DNA of 64,000 bases. Source: Phialocephala subalpina. Lineage: Eukaryota > Ascomycota > Leotiomycetes > Helotiales > Mollisiaceae. Both the position numbers and the translations under genes were made by a program. Positions 21,711 through 32,738 of this stretch are shown piece by piece. The first letter of the stretch is position 1, and each line of letters starts with the position of its first letter. The notes below the pieces were generated by a model, which ran no database searches, was not told the origin of the DNA, and was given only the letters and a program-made list of their open reading frames with translations. The stretch spans positions 499,647 through 563,646 of the forward strand of contig FJOG01000009.1 in assembly GCA_900073065.1 (NCBI GenBank), written 5' to 3'.

Positions 21711-22922
21711 TCACCTCTTCACCCCAATCTCCAACCTATACAACGGATTCACCTCCACCTCTCTAACCCACATCTCCCACGGCCTATGCTGACTCGCATC
21801 ATTCATCTTCGTACATCCCTCTTTTAATTCCTCCGTATCCAAAAATCGCATACCATCAAAACCCCACTCCCCTCGATCAGCACCAGTTCCATATCCCTTG
21901 CCAAAAACGCCATTAAGGCAAGAAGAACGGAGAGCTAGAGCTTGAGATTGGATACCGGCGTTTATGTGGGTGTAGACGGCGCGGTAGACGGCTTGGGGGA
22001 CTGAGGTGCCGAGGGTGGTGAATCCGTGGTTGGACATTAGGACTACGTTGTGGTCGTGTGTGTGTTCTGCCTTCTCTTCTTTCTCCTCTGGAGATGAAGA
22101 GGAGAAGTGACCCGCGAGTACGGAGCCAAAACGTTCGCTGTTAACGAGGAGGTCTTGCTGCTCTCCTGGCTTGTAAAGTGGAATGATATCATAGACTGGG
22201 ACGGTGTGACCTAGGAATCCAGCAATATGAAAGGCAGCTCTCATAGGGACGCCACTCATAGTATACGGAAGTACAGCTTGAGAATGGCTATGGATTACAC
22301 TGTTGATGTGTGAATATTTCTTGTAGATCTCGCTGTGGATGAAGCGTTCTGAGTAGCCTTTCTTGGACGAGGGGTCTACGGGAGAGGAGTCGGAGACGTT
22401 GTATTGAATGAGATCGGAGGCTTTGGAAACGAGGGCCGGGGCTCGATCACCAGACATACTGGGCGTTGTTAGTCATATAACCTGGATTTTCTCCGGGAAT
22501 ATTGGAAGTCATCTGGACTTACATGAAGACGTCTGGTTTGTCTGGGTGTCGCATTGATATCTATACCCAGGGTCTCGGACTTAGTATTTCAATATCAAGC
22601 ATTTTGAAGAGGAGAATGTCCTAGGAGTCTCGGGACATTCATGACTCTCGTCAAAACAAAGGGGAAAGGGGAAAGCCGGGGCTCACGTGACCATAGGCGT
22701 CGACGACATTCTGGTGATGCAAGATATGATTGGCACGAATCAGAATCTCAAGCTGTGAGATGTTTAGTCTCTAATTTCAACGGCGGGAGAGCAGTAGATG
22801 GTGTATAGTTTGTGGCGTCTCTTCTCACACTTGTTGGCTGAAGAGATAATTACCCCGCGTTGAACAGACAATGAACTTCAGATGGTAGAAAAGCATAAGA
22901 AACATACATCTTCGGGCTTCAT
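21711..22922 (-). CDS. Class II aldolase/adducin-domain protein
   Basis: Zinc-dependent aldolase or epimerase of the fuculose-phosphate aldolase family. Exons 22922-22908 (only 15 bases, MKPED), 22752-22687, 22560-22523 and 22458-21711 give 288 residues with all phases matching. Metal ligands are the paired histidines of SVIHSHSQ (His96, His98) and His184 of MSNHGFTTLG. The acidic residue of HSEIYK (Glu83) matches the catalytic Glu position. ANHILHHQNVVDAYGHISMRHP is the usual N-terminal block. The C-terminus (FDGMRFLDTEELK, PWEMWVREVEVNPLYRLE) is typical of fungal members. The substrate cannot be told from sequence. The enzyme is probably cytosolic. Confidence 0.92.
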
Positions 22923-23789
22923 CTTGAATTCGGAATGGATAATGCAGCTCGAGAGTAATGGCACGAAAATCTAGGAAAGGAAACTCTGAGGTCAAAGACT
23001 CTTTCAATGTTTGTTTGCTTCTCGATGTTTGCACCTCACCTTTCCCCCGCGTCATGACTTCGGCACGGAACACTGCAGCCGAATTCAGGGGTTCTCGCGC
23101 CAACATTTCATCCCTTCTCCTCACAACTCCCTCTTCATCAACAACTCATCCACCCGACTCGATTCCTTTGTTTCTGAGGCCTTCGTGAAGCAGCAAGTGT
23201 GAGCTTCACGATCAAGCACGCTCAGGAACACGGCGAGATGCTATCGATATCACAAGCAAGCTTTCGGAGCGCATCCTTGGCTTCGGCACTCCCATCCACG
23301 ACCTTCCTTTTGCAGAAGGTGTCCACCGGCTCATCTACCTCGTTCCAGAAGGACTGGAGAAGACTGCACCTACTTTACGCCCCGGTATGCGCGACATCGA
23401 ATCGGTCACTTCATCTCTCGAAAGGCGGACGTGCCTGGAGATCTCTCTTTCTGCCGTTGATGATTCCAGGGCTGCGATTCGACTGCCGGTCTTGAGCCAA
23501 GACTTAAGCATACTTCTTAGTGTATTCTGGATTGCACTTTAATCCCCTTTTATCCTATGAGCGCTGAGATGGCGTTGGGAGGCGCCGTCCCCGAGGTTTG
23601 AACCTTCTGCTTTTGAATTGATGACCGCCAACGAACGAGGGCACGCCGGTGATGGTAGATTGCTTATCAGAGATCAGACGAAGCGTGTGGGACTGGAGGG
23701 AGTACAAGATGGAGGGGTTGCCATAAGTATGGTCGTACGTTTTTTGTGTAGTGACACAGGAGTACAGTGCTTCGACTTAATCTATAATC
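22923..23789. other. Spacer between divergent aldolase and RNase genes, with an open remnant
   Basis: Apart from promoters it contains a protein-like open stretch at 23189-23542 (+), listed separately. No RNA gene or repeat seen. Confidence 0.5.
23189..23542 (+). pseudogene. Possible gene fragment without clear start
   Basis: A frame open for 118 codons reads like protein (DITSKLSERILGFGTPIHDL, then EGVHRLIYLVPEGLEK and RPGMRDIESVTSSLERR). It has no good ATG and is cut off upstream by a TGA at 23186. The neighbouring frame upstream (ending FVSEAFVKQQ) could be its continuation after a frameshift. I cannot name the family. It could instead be an exon of an unresolved gene or a chance open frame in a GC-rich leader. 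Confidence 0.25.
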
Positions 23790-25080
23790 ATGGCTTCGTT
23801 CTCAAAGATTGTTCTTGCCTCAATAGCAGCCTTGCAAGTTGTCCTGGCTGGCTCACCCAAGACGTGCTCAAACCCTACTTTGAGCTGTCACAACACCACA
23901 TCTATAGCCGATACCTGCTGCTTCAATGCACCAGGAGGTCAACTTGTTCAGACTCAGTTCTGGGATACTAGTCCAAGTACAGGCCCTTCGAACTCCTGGA
24001 CTATCCACGGCCTTTGGCCAGATCACTGTGATGGCACGTATGACTCAAATTGTGATGCCTCGCGAGCATACACAAACATTACTTCTATCCTTCAATCCTA
24101 CGGCAAGACAGACTTGCTGTCTGACATGAACACTTACTGGGTCGACATCAACGGAGACGATGAGTCCTTCTGGGAGCATGAATGGAGCAAGCACGGAACC
24201 TGCATCAGCACCTTCAAGCCCAGCTGCTACACAGGTTACACCGCACAAGAAGAAGTCCCAGACTTCTTCCAGAAGACAGTGGATCTCTTCAAGACTCTTG
24301 ATAGTTACACCGTTTGTAAACCCTCCAAATCCCACCATCTAGCTACTAATTGAATCACAGGCATTAGCAAACGCAGGCATCACCCCCTCCAGCACAGAAA
24401 CCTACACCAGCGCCGCCATCCTCGCCGCATTGAAAGCCTCCTTCGGCCAAAACCCCACCATCCAATGCTCATCCGGCGCCCTAGATGAAATCTGGTATTC
24501 ATTCGATGTTCTTGGTTCTGTTCAAACTGGGACTTTCCAACCAGCTGCCCCAGTCGGACAATCTTCCAGTTGTTCTTCTACAGGGATCAAGTATCTTCCC
24601 AAGTCAGGTGGTACTGTGACTACGACTACCAGCGCTACCAAAACTACTACCGCAACCTCGACACCTACAGGCACTGGCTCTTTTTCTGGTTCTGGATATC
24701 TGAATGCTTATACCGGAGGCTCTCAAGATGGGTGTCTAATCTCCGCAGGAACATGGTATACGACTGGAACGTGTGCTACGTACACAGCTACGGCCTCAGG
24801 TAAGTAACACAAAGAATTGAGCACGTGATCATACTGATGTGGTGTGACAGGCTCTGGTTTCACATTGAAGTCTTCCAAGGGAAGTTGTGGTATATCATCT
24901 GACACATTCACGTGTGCTTCTGGTGTTACTGCTACTGTTTTTACGGCAAGCAATGGACTACTTGCCTATAACGGAGCAACAACTTTCTATGCTACAGCCG
25001 TTCCATCAGGATCGACGCAGGCCACGGTATACACGAGTTCGCAGAGCGTGAGCGTTGAGTTCCAGTGGCAGAGCGTTTGA
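23790..25080 (+). CDS. Secreted ribonuclease T2 with Ser/Thr linker and C-terminal domain
   Basis: Endoribonuclease that cleaves RNA via 2',3'-cyclic phosphates outside the cell or in the vacuole. Exons 23790-24311, 24361-24799 and 24851-25080 give 396 residues. Signal peptide residues 1-20. Both catalytic motifs are intact: WTIHGLWPDHC (His73) and FWEHEWSKHGTC (His130, Glu131, Lys134, His135). Paired cysteines support a folded secreted enzyme. After the T2 domain (to about residue 270) comes a Thr-rich linker and a domain of roughly 110 residues rich in Gly/Ser/Thr, present in RNY1-type fungal enzymes. The first intron has a less common GTTTGT donor. A TCTATAATC element precedes the ATG. Confidence 0.95.
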
Positions 25081-25773
25081 GAGCCTAAAGGGTGAAGTAT
25101 AGTCTAATTTACGTACTGTATGCCGCGAATTTGATTTGATTGTCTAGGGGACTACCTTCGCTCTTCTAGTGACTGCTGGTGCTGAAATAATTTATAAATC
25201 ATTGCGACTGTGAGTTCCGGCCAGAACTCTGCTTCGAAGAGTTACGTATAATCTCGGATTCAATTTCTCACATTTTTTGTTCCTAGATCTCGGATTCTCG
25301 GTTCTCGGTCATCGCATCCAACCTTTTCTGGACTTTATTGTCCGTCCACTATTCAGTGCTTCTCCTAGTAGCAAAGTCCCGACTGACGTGGGCCTCTCAT
25401 GAAGAAAATGCGCTCGTCTTCGAGCACGCCACATAAATTTATTTTTGGGAGACTTGCTTGGATTTAAAGATTGAAATCGAAGTGAACAGGAGCTTCAATG
25501 TGCGAAGACCAACACAGACAACATAACGAGAACCCACTGCTCAGGTTGACGAGAGAGGATGGATTTGGTCATAATCGTAGTTTTCAAATCTTGTATTCCT
25601 ACAAATCAAAACAAACGTGATACCATGCGCGCCATCCTTGGCTTCGCTTCAAATAAACCCCAACGCCTCGCTATGCATTGCATTGACTCAAAGGTCAATT
25701 AAACAGATATCCATCCATATCCCATCTCCCGCCATTATACACCCAAACACCCATTCCATCTCAACTCCCAGTT
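25081..25773. other. Convergent intergenic region
   Basis: 3' regions of the RNase and deubiquitinase genes. Nothing recognised. Confidence 0.6.
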
Positions 25774-28065
25774 CTAAACCATAACCAACGACGAACTAGT
25801 CTCCAACATCTTCCCCTTCGCCGGATCCTCGTTCTCATCCCTCACTCCTAGCTGCGGCACATACGGCGGGACAACAATCGCTTTCGCAGGCTGGTACTCC
25901 TGTTCTTTCTCCTTATCAACGCTTTCATCCTCATCGTATTCAGAGATGTCAGTTTCTGTACCGGTCGCCAAGCTTTCTTCTCTCGTAGTCAGAACTGGGT
26001 CAAAGTCTTGGAAACCGTTCTCGAAGAGATCTTCGTCGGAGAAATCTGGGAGGGCAATGCTTGATGGTAGAGTGAGGTCTGGCAATTCGATTGACTTGGT
26101 GACTTTGGTTGGATGGACTGGGGAATCGTCGTTGCCAAAATCTTGAAAGTTGTTTTCGTCGAGGTCTATGTCGTCGAAATCCGGTAGGGCGATGCTTGCT
26201 GCCAAGGCAGGGTCTTGCATTTCGACCGACTTAACGACTTGGCCTGGGTCCACAGGTAGGGGGATATCTTCTTCAGGATGAAGTTGACATGCTACTTTCG
26301 GCTTGACCACCTGCCTGACTTCGTCTGCTGTGGTCTTAGGAGGGGCCGGCCCAGCGGGCTCGATGCAGTCATAGAACAACATGAACACTCCGCCTTGGTT
26401 CAGGACGTTCTCCTCTGTGACCTTCATAACATCATCGTCACTGAGGCGCCACCACTGCTCTAGCAGCTTTTCCTTTTCATCTTCATCTTTGGACTCTGGT
26501 GGGGCATACTTTCTGTAACACACATAGTGCCCATTTTCGTGGCGGCCGTAGTGCGTCACAACAGCTCGTAGCTCGTAGATTGGTCCTCGCAGCCTTGATG
26601 ATCGTCCTGGACTGGCAATCATTGGCTGATCTGGAGTGAGCTTCCACTCCTCCGTTGGGACGTCCTCGGCATCGTCCGAACTGCCCAGGGCCCAAGGAGC
26701 AATATCAAGGAACTTAGGAAACCTGACCATCACACTGTTCTTCTTCAGATCGCCAGTCATTTCGTCGAAGAGACTTCTATTGAAGTGAACCACCATTGAC
26801 TTTGGCGGTCTGGCAATGACAGCTTGTCTGGTCTTCGTGGATGTTACTCGACTTTTCGAAGGTATCTTGCATTTCTGGAGTAAAGTCTTGTCTTCGTAGT
26901 CGTCGTCTTCCAGAGCAAGTTCAACCGCAGCCAACCGTTCCGTGGCCTGCTGATGCATCTGACTATCGGGGTCCATTGACCGCTCCAAGAGGGTCGATAA
27001 CAGTCGTTGATTCTTTAGCAACGTGCATTTTCCACACTCCACGCCGTCGATTTGCTCGAGCTTGGTGTACTCGTCGAGACATTCCGTGATGTCGTACTCC
27101 CATGCCCTTCCTAGTGGCACTGTCAGGCAGTTGAATGGAATCATAGAGAGTCCTTCCGAATATCCACAGCTCGTACACCCAACTCGCTGAGCAATCAGTC
27201 CTTCCAGAGGATTTCGGAATGTGGATAATGGGGCAGTCTCGGAAGAATTCGAGGAAGCATCGGATTCGAAACCCCGCGACGACCGTATCAGCTTTGCTAC
27301 CCTGCCCACCTCCTTGTCTATCTCATCCAACACCTTCGAAAAGTACTCCTGCGCATCCTGTTGTTGCCAGCTACTCATATTCTTCAACGTCGCAGGCGTC
27401 CATAACCTCCTTCCGTTATTCTCCGGGTCGTTCAAATCGAATATTAACCCCCTCAGCGCCTCCGCCATCTTCAACTCCGGTCTTGAAGTCTCTTCCATCG
27501 CTTCCGCTTCCATTGTTGGGCTTGTGAGATATCCTGTCATAGTATCCAGCGACGCCAGCCCTTGGAGGACGCTGTTCTGATAACAAGAATTATCCCAATT
27601 TCCCAAGCCTGCAGGTCGTCCATCCGCGCCAAGATTGACCATGGGGAGAGTCGACAGCCTTCTCCTCGATGCTTGCGCCACCGATCCTATGATCCCTCCA
27701 GGTGTGTCCAACCCAAGTAACCGTCGCATAGCTTCACTCTTTGCGGCATGAGTCCGCGGTATACCTTTCAAGGCGGGATTTCGTATGCGTAAAGGGTTCG
27801 TGTAGTCCTCAACGGCATCTAGCAGTCGAGAGGGTGTGAGGTAGACGAGTACGTTCCAGAGCAGTTCTGGAATGGGTAGAAGGTTGAAGTCCAGGATAAA
27901 ACAAATTTGGTAAATAACGGGGATGGCACACAGTACAACAACGAAGAAAAGCCCTCCACTGCCGAGGACGTTGCTCTGTCTGCCTTCGAGATAGTCTTGG
28001 TGGTAGTACTCGAAACCTGGAGGATCACCGAATGAAGCTTCTCGTTGCTGTCCGTAAGGCTTCAT
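25774..28065 (-). CDS. Ubiquitin-specific protease, membrane-anchored (Ubp1-like)
   Basis: Cysteine protease that removes ubiquitin. Single exon of 763 residues starting at the ATG 28065; the frame is open further upstream but without conserved content. Hydrophobic segments at residues about 38-59 and 61-76 form a membrane anchor, as in yeast Ubp1. The catalytic Cys box is GNWDNSCYQNS (Cys161) and the His box HYGRHENGHYVCYRK lies around residues 498-516, with WWRLSDDDV after it, so the active site is complete. A zinc-finger-like pair, CTSCGYSEG and ECGKC, lies between the boxes. The C-terminus contains duplicated acidic segments of the form IALPDF-x-D-x-DL/DE, with FQDF, which may be linear binding motifs. 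Probable location is ER or another endomembrane. Confidence 0.9.
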   Translation of the reverse strand: MKPYGQQREASFGDPPGFEYYHQDYLEGRQSNVLGSGGLFFVVVLCAIPVIYQICFILDFNLLPIPELLWNVLVYLTPSRLLDAVEDYTNPLRIRNPALKGIPRTHAAKSEAMRRLLGLDTPGGIIGSVAQASRRRLSTLPMVNLGADGRPAGLGNWDNSCYQNSVLQGLASLDTMTGYLTSPTMEAEAMEETSRPELKMAEALRGLIFDLNDPENNGRRLWTPATLKNMSSWQQQDAQEYFSKVLDEIDKEVGRVAKLIRSSRGFESDASSNSSETAPLSTFRNPLEGLIAQRVGCTSCGYSEGLSMIPFNCLTVPLGRAWEYDITECLDEYTKLEQIDGVECGKCTLLKNQRLLSTLLERSMDPDSQMHQQATERLAAVELALEDDDYEDKTLLQKCKIPSKSRVTSTKTRQAVIARPPKSMVVHFNRSLFDEMTGDLKKNSVMVRFPKFLDIAPWALGSSDDAEDVPTEEWKLTPDQPMIASPGRSSRLRGPIYELRAVVTHYGRHENGHYVCYRKYAPPESKDEDEKEKLLEQWWRLSDDDVMKVTEENVLNQGGVFMLFYDCIEPAGPAPPKTTADEVRQVVKPKVACQLHPEEDIPLPVDPGQVVKSVEMQDPALAASIALPDFDDIDLDENNFQDFGNDDSPVHPTKVTKSIELPDLTLPSSIALPDFSDEDLFENGFQDFDPVLTTREESLATGTETDISEYDEDESVDKEKEQEYQPAKAIVVPPYVPQLGVRDENEDPAKGKMLETSSSLVMV

Positions 28066-28336
28066 GGTAAGGCATATGGGCTCAGCTTCGAATCGTGATT
28101 GTATTTCAGGTGTAAGCGATCCCAGGAGAGTGACTTGGGTAGTGGTGAATGTTGGTGAGTGCAAACAAAGCAATTGTAAGAAAAGGTTGAGTGAGGTCAG
28201 TCCAGACACCAAGAGAACGAACGCAAGGCATGTGAGCTTCGGCCCGAAGATTTACCGACACCGATAGGGCTCAAATAATTTCTAGTTAAGTTCAAAACCC
28301 CTCCAAAATTCAGGTCACAGAGGAACAGTGACTCAA

Positions 28337-28923
28337 ATGGGGAAGACAGCGCCCATAAAGAAGAAGGGCGGTGAGTATCATATATGTACTTATTCATTCT
28401 TGATTTCTAATATAATCTAGGTACTTCGGTGCATTCCCGCGCCGCAAAAAGAGCCTCCTCACCTGGAATCGACCTCGACAAATCGTTGAAGGACTTGAAA
28501 CCTCCCCAAGACACAAAGAAACAGCGACCTTCCGTTTTAGCCATCCATCAAGGTGCCGGAGTAACGAAGAAAAAGAATGGCAGGAAAACAGTGTTGAGCG
28601 CCAAAGCCAAGAGGCGACAAGAAAGAGGAATGGATCGCGCCGAGGCAGTGATGGATAAGACCGAGAAAAAGGTCCTGAAGAGCAAAGGAAAGGCCCGGAC
28701 GGTTCAAGAAAGAGCGAAGAACTGGGAGGAGTTGAACAAGAATATGCTGGCGCAGAAAGCTAAGGACGAGGTCTTGACTTTGGAGAAGGAGAATTGGGTG
28801 GACGAGGATGGCGAGGACGAGGAGGATATGGAGGATGCACCGGCTACCGAGACAATGACCGCCGAGACGATCGCACAATCAATACCTTTACCCGAGCCAG
28901 GGGAAGAAGAGGAAGAGCTTTGA
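28337..28923 (+). CDS. ALB1: Alb1-like ribosome biogenesis factor
   Basis: Alb1 works with Arx1 as a shuttling factor on pre-60S particles. A 34-base first exon (28337-28370) and exon 28421-28923 give 178 residues. The N-terminus MGKTAPIKKKGGTSVHSRAA is the family signature, followed by SPGIDLDKSLKDL. The middle is highly basic and the C-terminus acidic, ending in a Glu run, as is typical. Arx1 itself is not in this window. Divergently arranged with the deubiquitinase, with about 270 bases between the starts. Confidence 0.88.
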
Positions 28924-30058
28924 ATGAATTCACGAGCATTGCATATCGCTGGCGTTCTGGTTGGGAAAATCATGGAAGGCAAATTTGATACCAATAGACT
29001 ACGGCAGATCGATTGTCTTATTCTATTTCGTCCGGAATAATGAAGGAATTTTTTGTTCCTGGCCTTGTACATTCATCAATTGTGCACCCTTGATCGTCGT
29101 TTCATGGCCATTCAGCTGATCTGCAGGACCAAGGACAATTTGTAAATACAAGGACGAGAAGATCCGTTAAACCGGCTTGTCGATATCCTTGCTATATTCA
29201 GAAATCCGTCCAAGCGTCTGAAACTACAGTCGACTTAGAGAAGCCTGCATGGAATTACCGATTCGGGGAAAGTATTAGAGGTCCTAGGACTTTTTCGCGG
29301 CCAAAATTCACAATTGTGGTCTAGGAACTGGTCAGCCACCTGGAAATATTTCTGCCATGGTGAGGAGGCAAACATTACAGTTCCCACTCTTCTGACCCTT
29401 TCTTGCTGTCAACGCTTTTTCAATGTTCTGTTCATCTCTATTGTCCATAGGCATTTGGCGGATTGGCACACCAAAGACGAGACTTCTAGATCTCGCAACG
29501 ACACAAGATTATCCCGTTCAAAACCATGCTTCCGCAAAACTCATCATCCACTTATCGGTCACGCTTGATAACGGGTTCTAGTCAGAGGTACAATCTGCCC
29601 GTCATAACACCGCCTTAGATCAAACAGAAGAAAATTTCCAGGTCTATAAGCATGGTATGGGTCTGTACAACCATCAAGAAGCTACTGCAACGGCATCTTA
29701 GTTGATGACATGCATCACGTTGGTGTCCCTTATTTGAGGTCAAGCATGATCGGTAGAGCCTTTATAGACTGGAGATCTGCCCTTGGAGCCCAGCCATCGT
29801 GAACATGGGACGATTCGTATGGCTCCATGCAAAACGAGGTTGAAGACATTAATACTGTAGCTCAGTAAGTCAATGATAGATGCCAGAAGAGCTTTCACAT
29901 TCATCGCCTTCCACTAAAAGTTGTACTGCAGGCACCTAAGAGCCATCTTCTATGCCTTTTGCTTTACTCTAGCCTAGCAAGACCAAAGTCCCACAGAACT
30001 TAGAATATTTTGATCGTCAAAAGTTCCAAGCTTTAAACAGATCCAGCTCACAAATCTC
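28924..30058. other. Convergent intergenic region with repeat copy D
   Basis: 1.1 kb between converging genes. Contains one reverse-orientation copy of the dispersed inverted-repeat motif at 29287-29306. No gene recognised. Confidence 0.6.
29287..29306 (-). repeat. Dispersed inverted-repeat motif, copy D (reverse)
   Basis: GGACTTTTTCGCGGCCAAAA matches the reverse complement of the core in copies A-C except at one position in the loop. Confidence 0.6.
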
Positions 30059-32036
30059 TCATGCCTTAGAAAGAAGCCAACCTCCATTCTGCAATTTCTG
30101 AAATACCTCTCCAGGATCATACTTCTTCGCTACAGCCTTCAGCTTCTCGAAGTTCTCTTCTCCATAGCTCCTCAACGGGTTCTGATCCCTCGAAGCATAG
30201 TTGGCGTATACGAAAGGGACGTGCGTTCCGTTATTCTTGGATATCTCTTCGCCTTTGGAGACGATGGTTCGACAGGATGCGCGGACAGTTTCTTCGTCTG
30301 TGAGGTTCTTGAAGTCGGCCATTATAAGGAACCCTGTTGTATGTGAGTGCTCAAACCTGGGTTGATTGGATTTGGAAATCTCTTTCAGATCGAGTGTGTA
30401 ACTTTTGCGGAGGCTGGAGAGTGGATGCAGATCGGATTTGGTGACCTTCTCCTAACTGAATTATACAATTTAAGGACAGACATTCGCCTTGCCTTGTTCA
30501 CTCGAAGTATATTCTACGATCCTCCTACAGTAGCGCGTTGAATCTCGAGAAAAAGGGAAGGAGACCACCTACAGCTCTGGTTCTGAGCACTCAAGCCCAT
30601 TGGATTCCCGCCTTTTGTATTACATGCCTTGATGGCACCCGAAGCAATCGGTTGGAAGACCATAGTCAACAGGACGTCTTCTACTCCTGCATTCTTCAGA
30701 TCCTCGATCTGGTGTAACCGCTCATCTTCCACTGCCTTGAACATTTCCAAGTCTGGTAAACTCGTCATTGTTCTCATCTCATGTCTGTATTAAGTTGGCT
30801 ATTTCTTCAGTAATCTGGGACGAGATGAAAATAGCTCACGATTGTGTCTCCTGCTGCATCACATTCGCCAACCCCTGCACAACATCATAAACCGTCCTGC
30901 ATCCCGGTGGCAATATATTCATCAAAAAAGGCACATCATAAAAACAGGCAAATACATCCGGGTTCTCCACTGGCGCACAATAGAAGAAAACCATTAAAGT
31001 CGCCTGATTCGTGACGTGGAAGACGAGAGTAGCTTTATTGTCACTCTCAATAACTTCATGATACTTCATGAGCGCTTCGATGAGTTCATTGTTAGCTGTT
31101 GATGGGTAGAGACGTGCTTCGGCCCAGACTTTGTTTGACACGGTGGCCATGGTAAAAGTTGTTACGATGCCGAAGTTTGAGCAGCCTCCTTTTAAGGCGC
31201 AGAAGAGGTCAGCATTTTCTTTTGCGTTGGCGTTGATGATTTTGCCGTCTCCGAGGACGATCTGTTTCCTTCTGTGAGTGTTTCGGTTTGGGATAAGTAC
31301 TTGAGTTGGGAACGTACTTCGTAATCAACGACCCCTGTGCAACTAAATCCATGTTCAGAATTCTGAAAACTTAAGCCTCCTCCTAGAAGCAAACCAGGAA
31401 CTCCCACACTTGGTACTCTCCCTCCGGTTACCGTCAGCCCATAGTGATCTAGTGCTTTATAGACTTCCAACCAGTTCAACCCCGCACCGAGAGATGCCGT
31501 GCTTTTGTCCTCGTTGACAGTGATGCTCTTGAAATTCTCAAGGCTGATCACCACACCACCGTTATTGGACGTGAAGCCAGGATTCTGCAAGTGTCCACCA
31601 CCACGTATGGAGAAGGTAGCTTCCAAAAAGGTGACGAGAGTGAGGATTTTGGAAACTGCTTGAGGAGTGGAAGGAGTACAGATGACTTTGGGAGCCAGCC
31701 AGCAGTTTTTGGACCTATCAAGTTCAGCATCCAGTCAACATTTTGAGCTCTGGCTAGAAGTGAGGGGTCGAATGCTCACCAAGGTTTCTCTCTCAGTCCC
31801 TTGTATCCTGACGTGTGCTCAATGATAGCCTCTTCTCCAAATGCCAATGGAAAGACCTTTTCTATCGTCGCCCCTCTCTGCGCATTTTTCTCATCCTCGC
31901 CAAAATTGGCAAATCGCGTGAGGTACTCTACTGCTTCTTTGGTTTGACTTGGGCCAAAATCGACAGCTGCGAAAACAGAAGCAAGGTTGGTAGGATCAAT
32001 CATCTTTAGGTTCTTGGAAACAATGTCTTGGGTCAT
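30059..32036 (-). CDS. FAD-linked oxidoreductase (BBE-like, FAD_binding_4)
   Basis: Flavin-dependent oxidase of the berberine-bridge-enzyme type, often acting on sugars or secondary metabolites. Exons 32036-31780, 31714-31318, 31261-30840, 30784-30573 and 30333-30059 give 520 residues with every phase matching. The FAD site is SIRGGGHLQNPG, with His127 as the likely covalent flavin attachment. It is followed by TVTGGRVPSVGVPGLLLGGG and DYEIVLGDGKI. The C-terminal BBE motif reads YGEENFEKLKAVAKKYDPGEVF. The last intron (239 bases) is long for this window. The N-terminus is the weak point: the ATG at 32036 lacks a signal peptide, while an in-frame ATG at 32147 would add a hydrophobic stretch. 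No biosynthetic cluster surrounds it. Confidence 0.88.
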
Positions 32037-32738
32037 GGGATAGTACGCAAATGTGAATCTAAAGGGGTTGCACAGAAGTACAAGCAGAAAAGGAAGCTCG
32101 TAAGCGCCAGCAGCGAACGTGACGATCGCTGAGGGGTAGTCCACCATATGGAGCCCCAGAAAAGGTACAAGGCCCGCACCGGGTAGATTTTGGGTCCTCC
32201 CGTCGTGTAAACAGTTCAATCAGCGATGCAGAAGGGTTGCAGGGAACTGAGAGCGATAGCAGGAGTTGATCATGCAGGCTTTGCATGACTAGAGAAGGAA
32301 GGTTAGATTTTCAGACTTTAGATAGAGGCATTTCCACATTGTCCGGTTTGATTGCAGCGTTGAACTTGACGAGAAAGTGCGTTGAAAATTGGAGATCTCA
32401 TCTTGAGATTGCCCTTTGAGCTAGCTCTGAGGCTGCTGAGCAATTTAAGAAGACAAGAAAGTAGAAAAGGCGATTTTGAGATATGCAATGGTGGGTGCTA
32501 TCAAGTGATGCTTTGTACAGTACGGAAAACTTATACGCTGAAAGTTCAATTTTTTGAGATCGTGAGTAGAGAAGCCGGATGGATTTGAAGCACCAGCTGC
32601 AGCTCGGGCTAATACGGTAAGGCTAAGCCTCATTCGCACTAGCCCTCAGCCTTGCAGCAACCTCAAAACAGCCAAAATCCAGCATCCAAATATATAGCCT
32701 TTCACACCACCATCCTCCTTGCACAAACAACTTCCAAA
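32037..32738. other. Divergent promoter region
   Basis: Between the FAD oxidoreductase and the MFAP1-type gene. May include the true start of the oxidoreductase. No other feature seen. Confidence 0.55.

Noticed and set aside
27250..27290. tRNA T-arm-like GGATTCGAAACC motif
   Set aside because: No cloverleaf around it; it lies within the deubiquitinase coding sequence.
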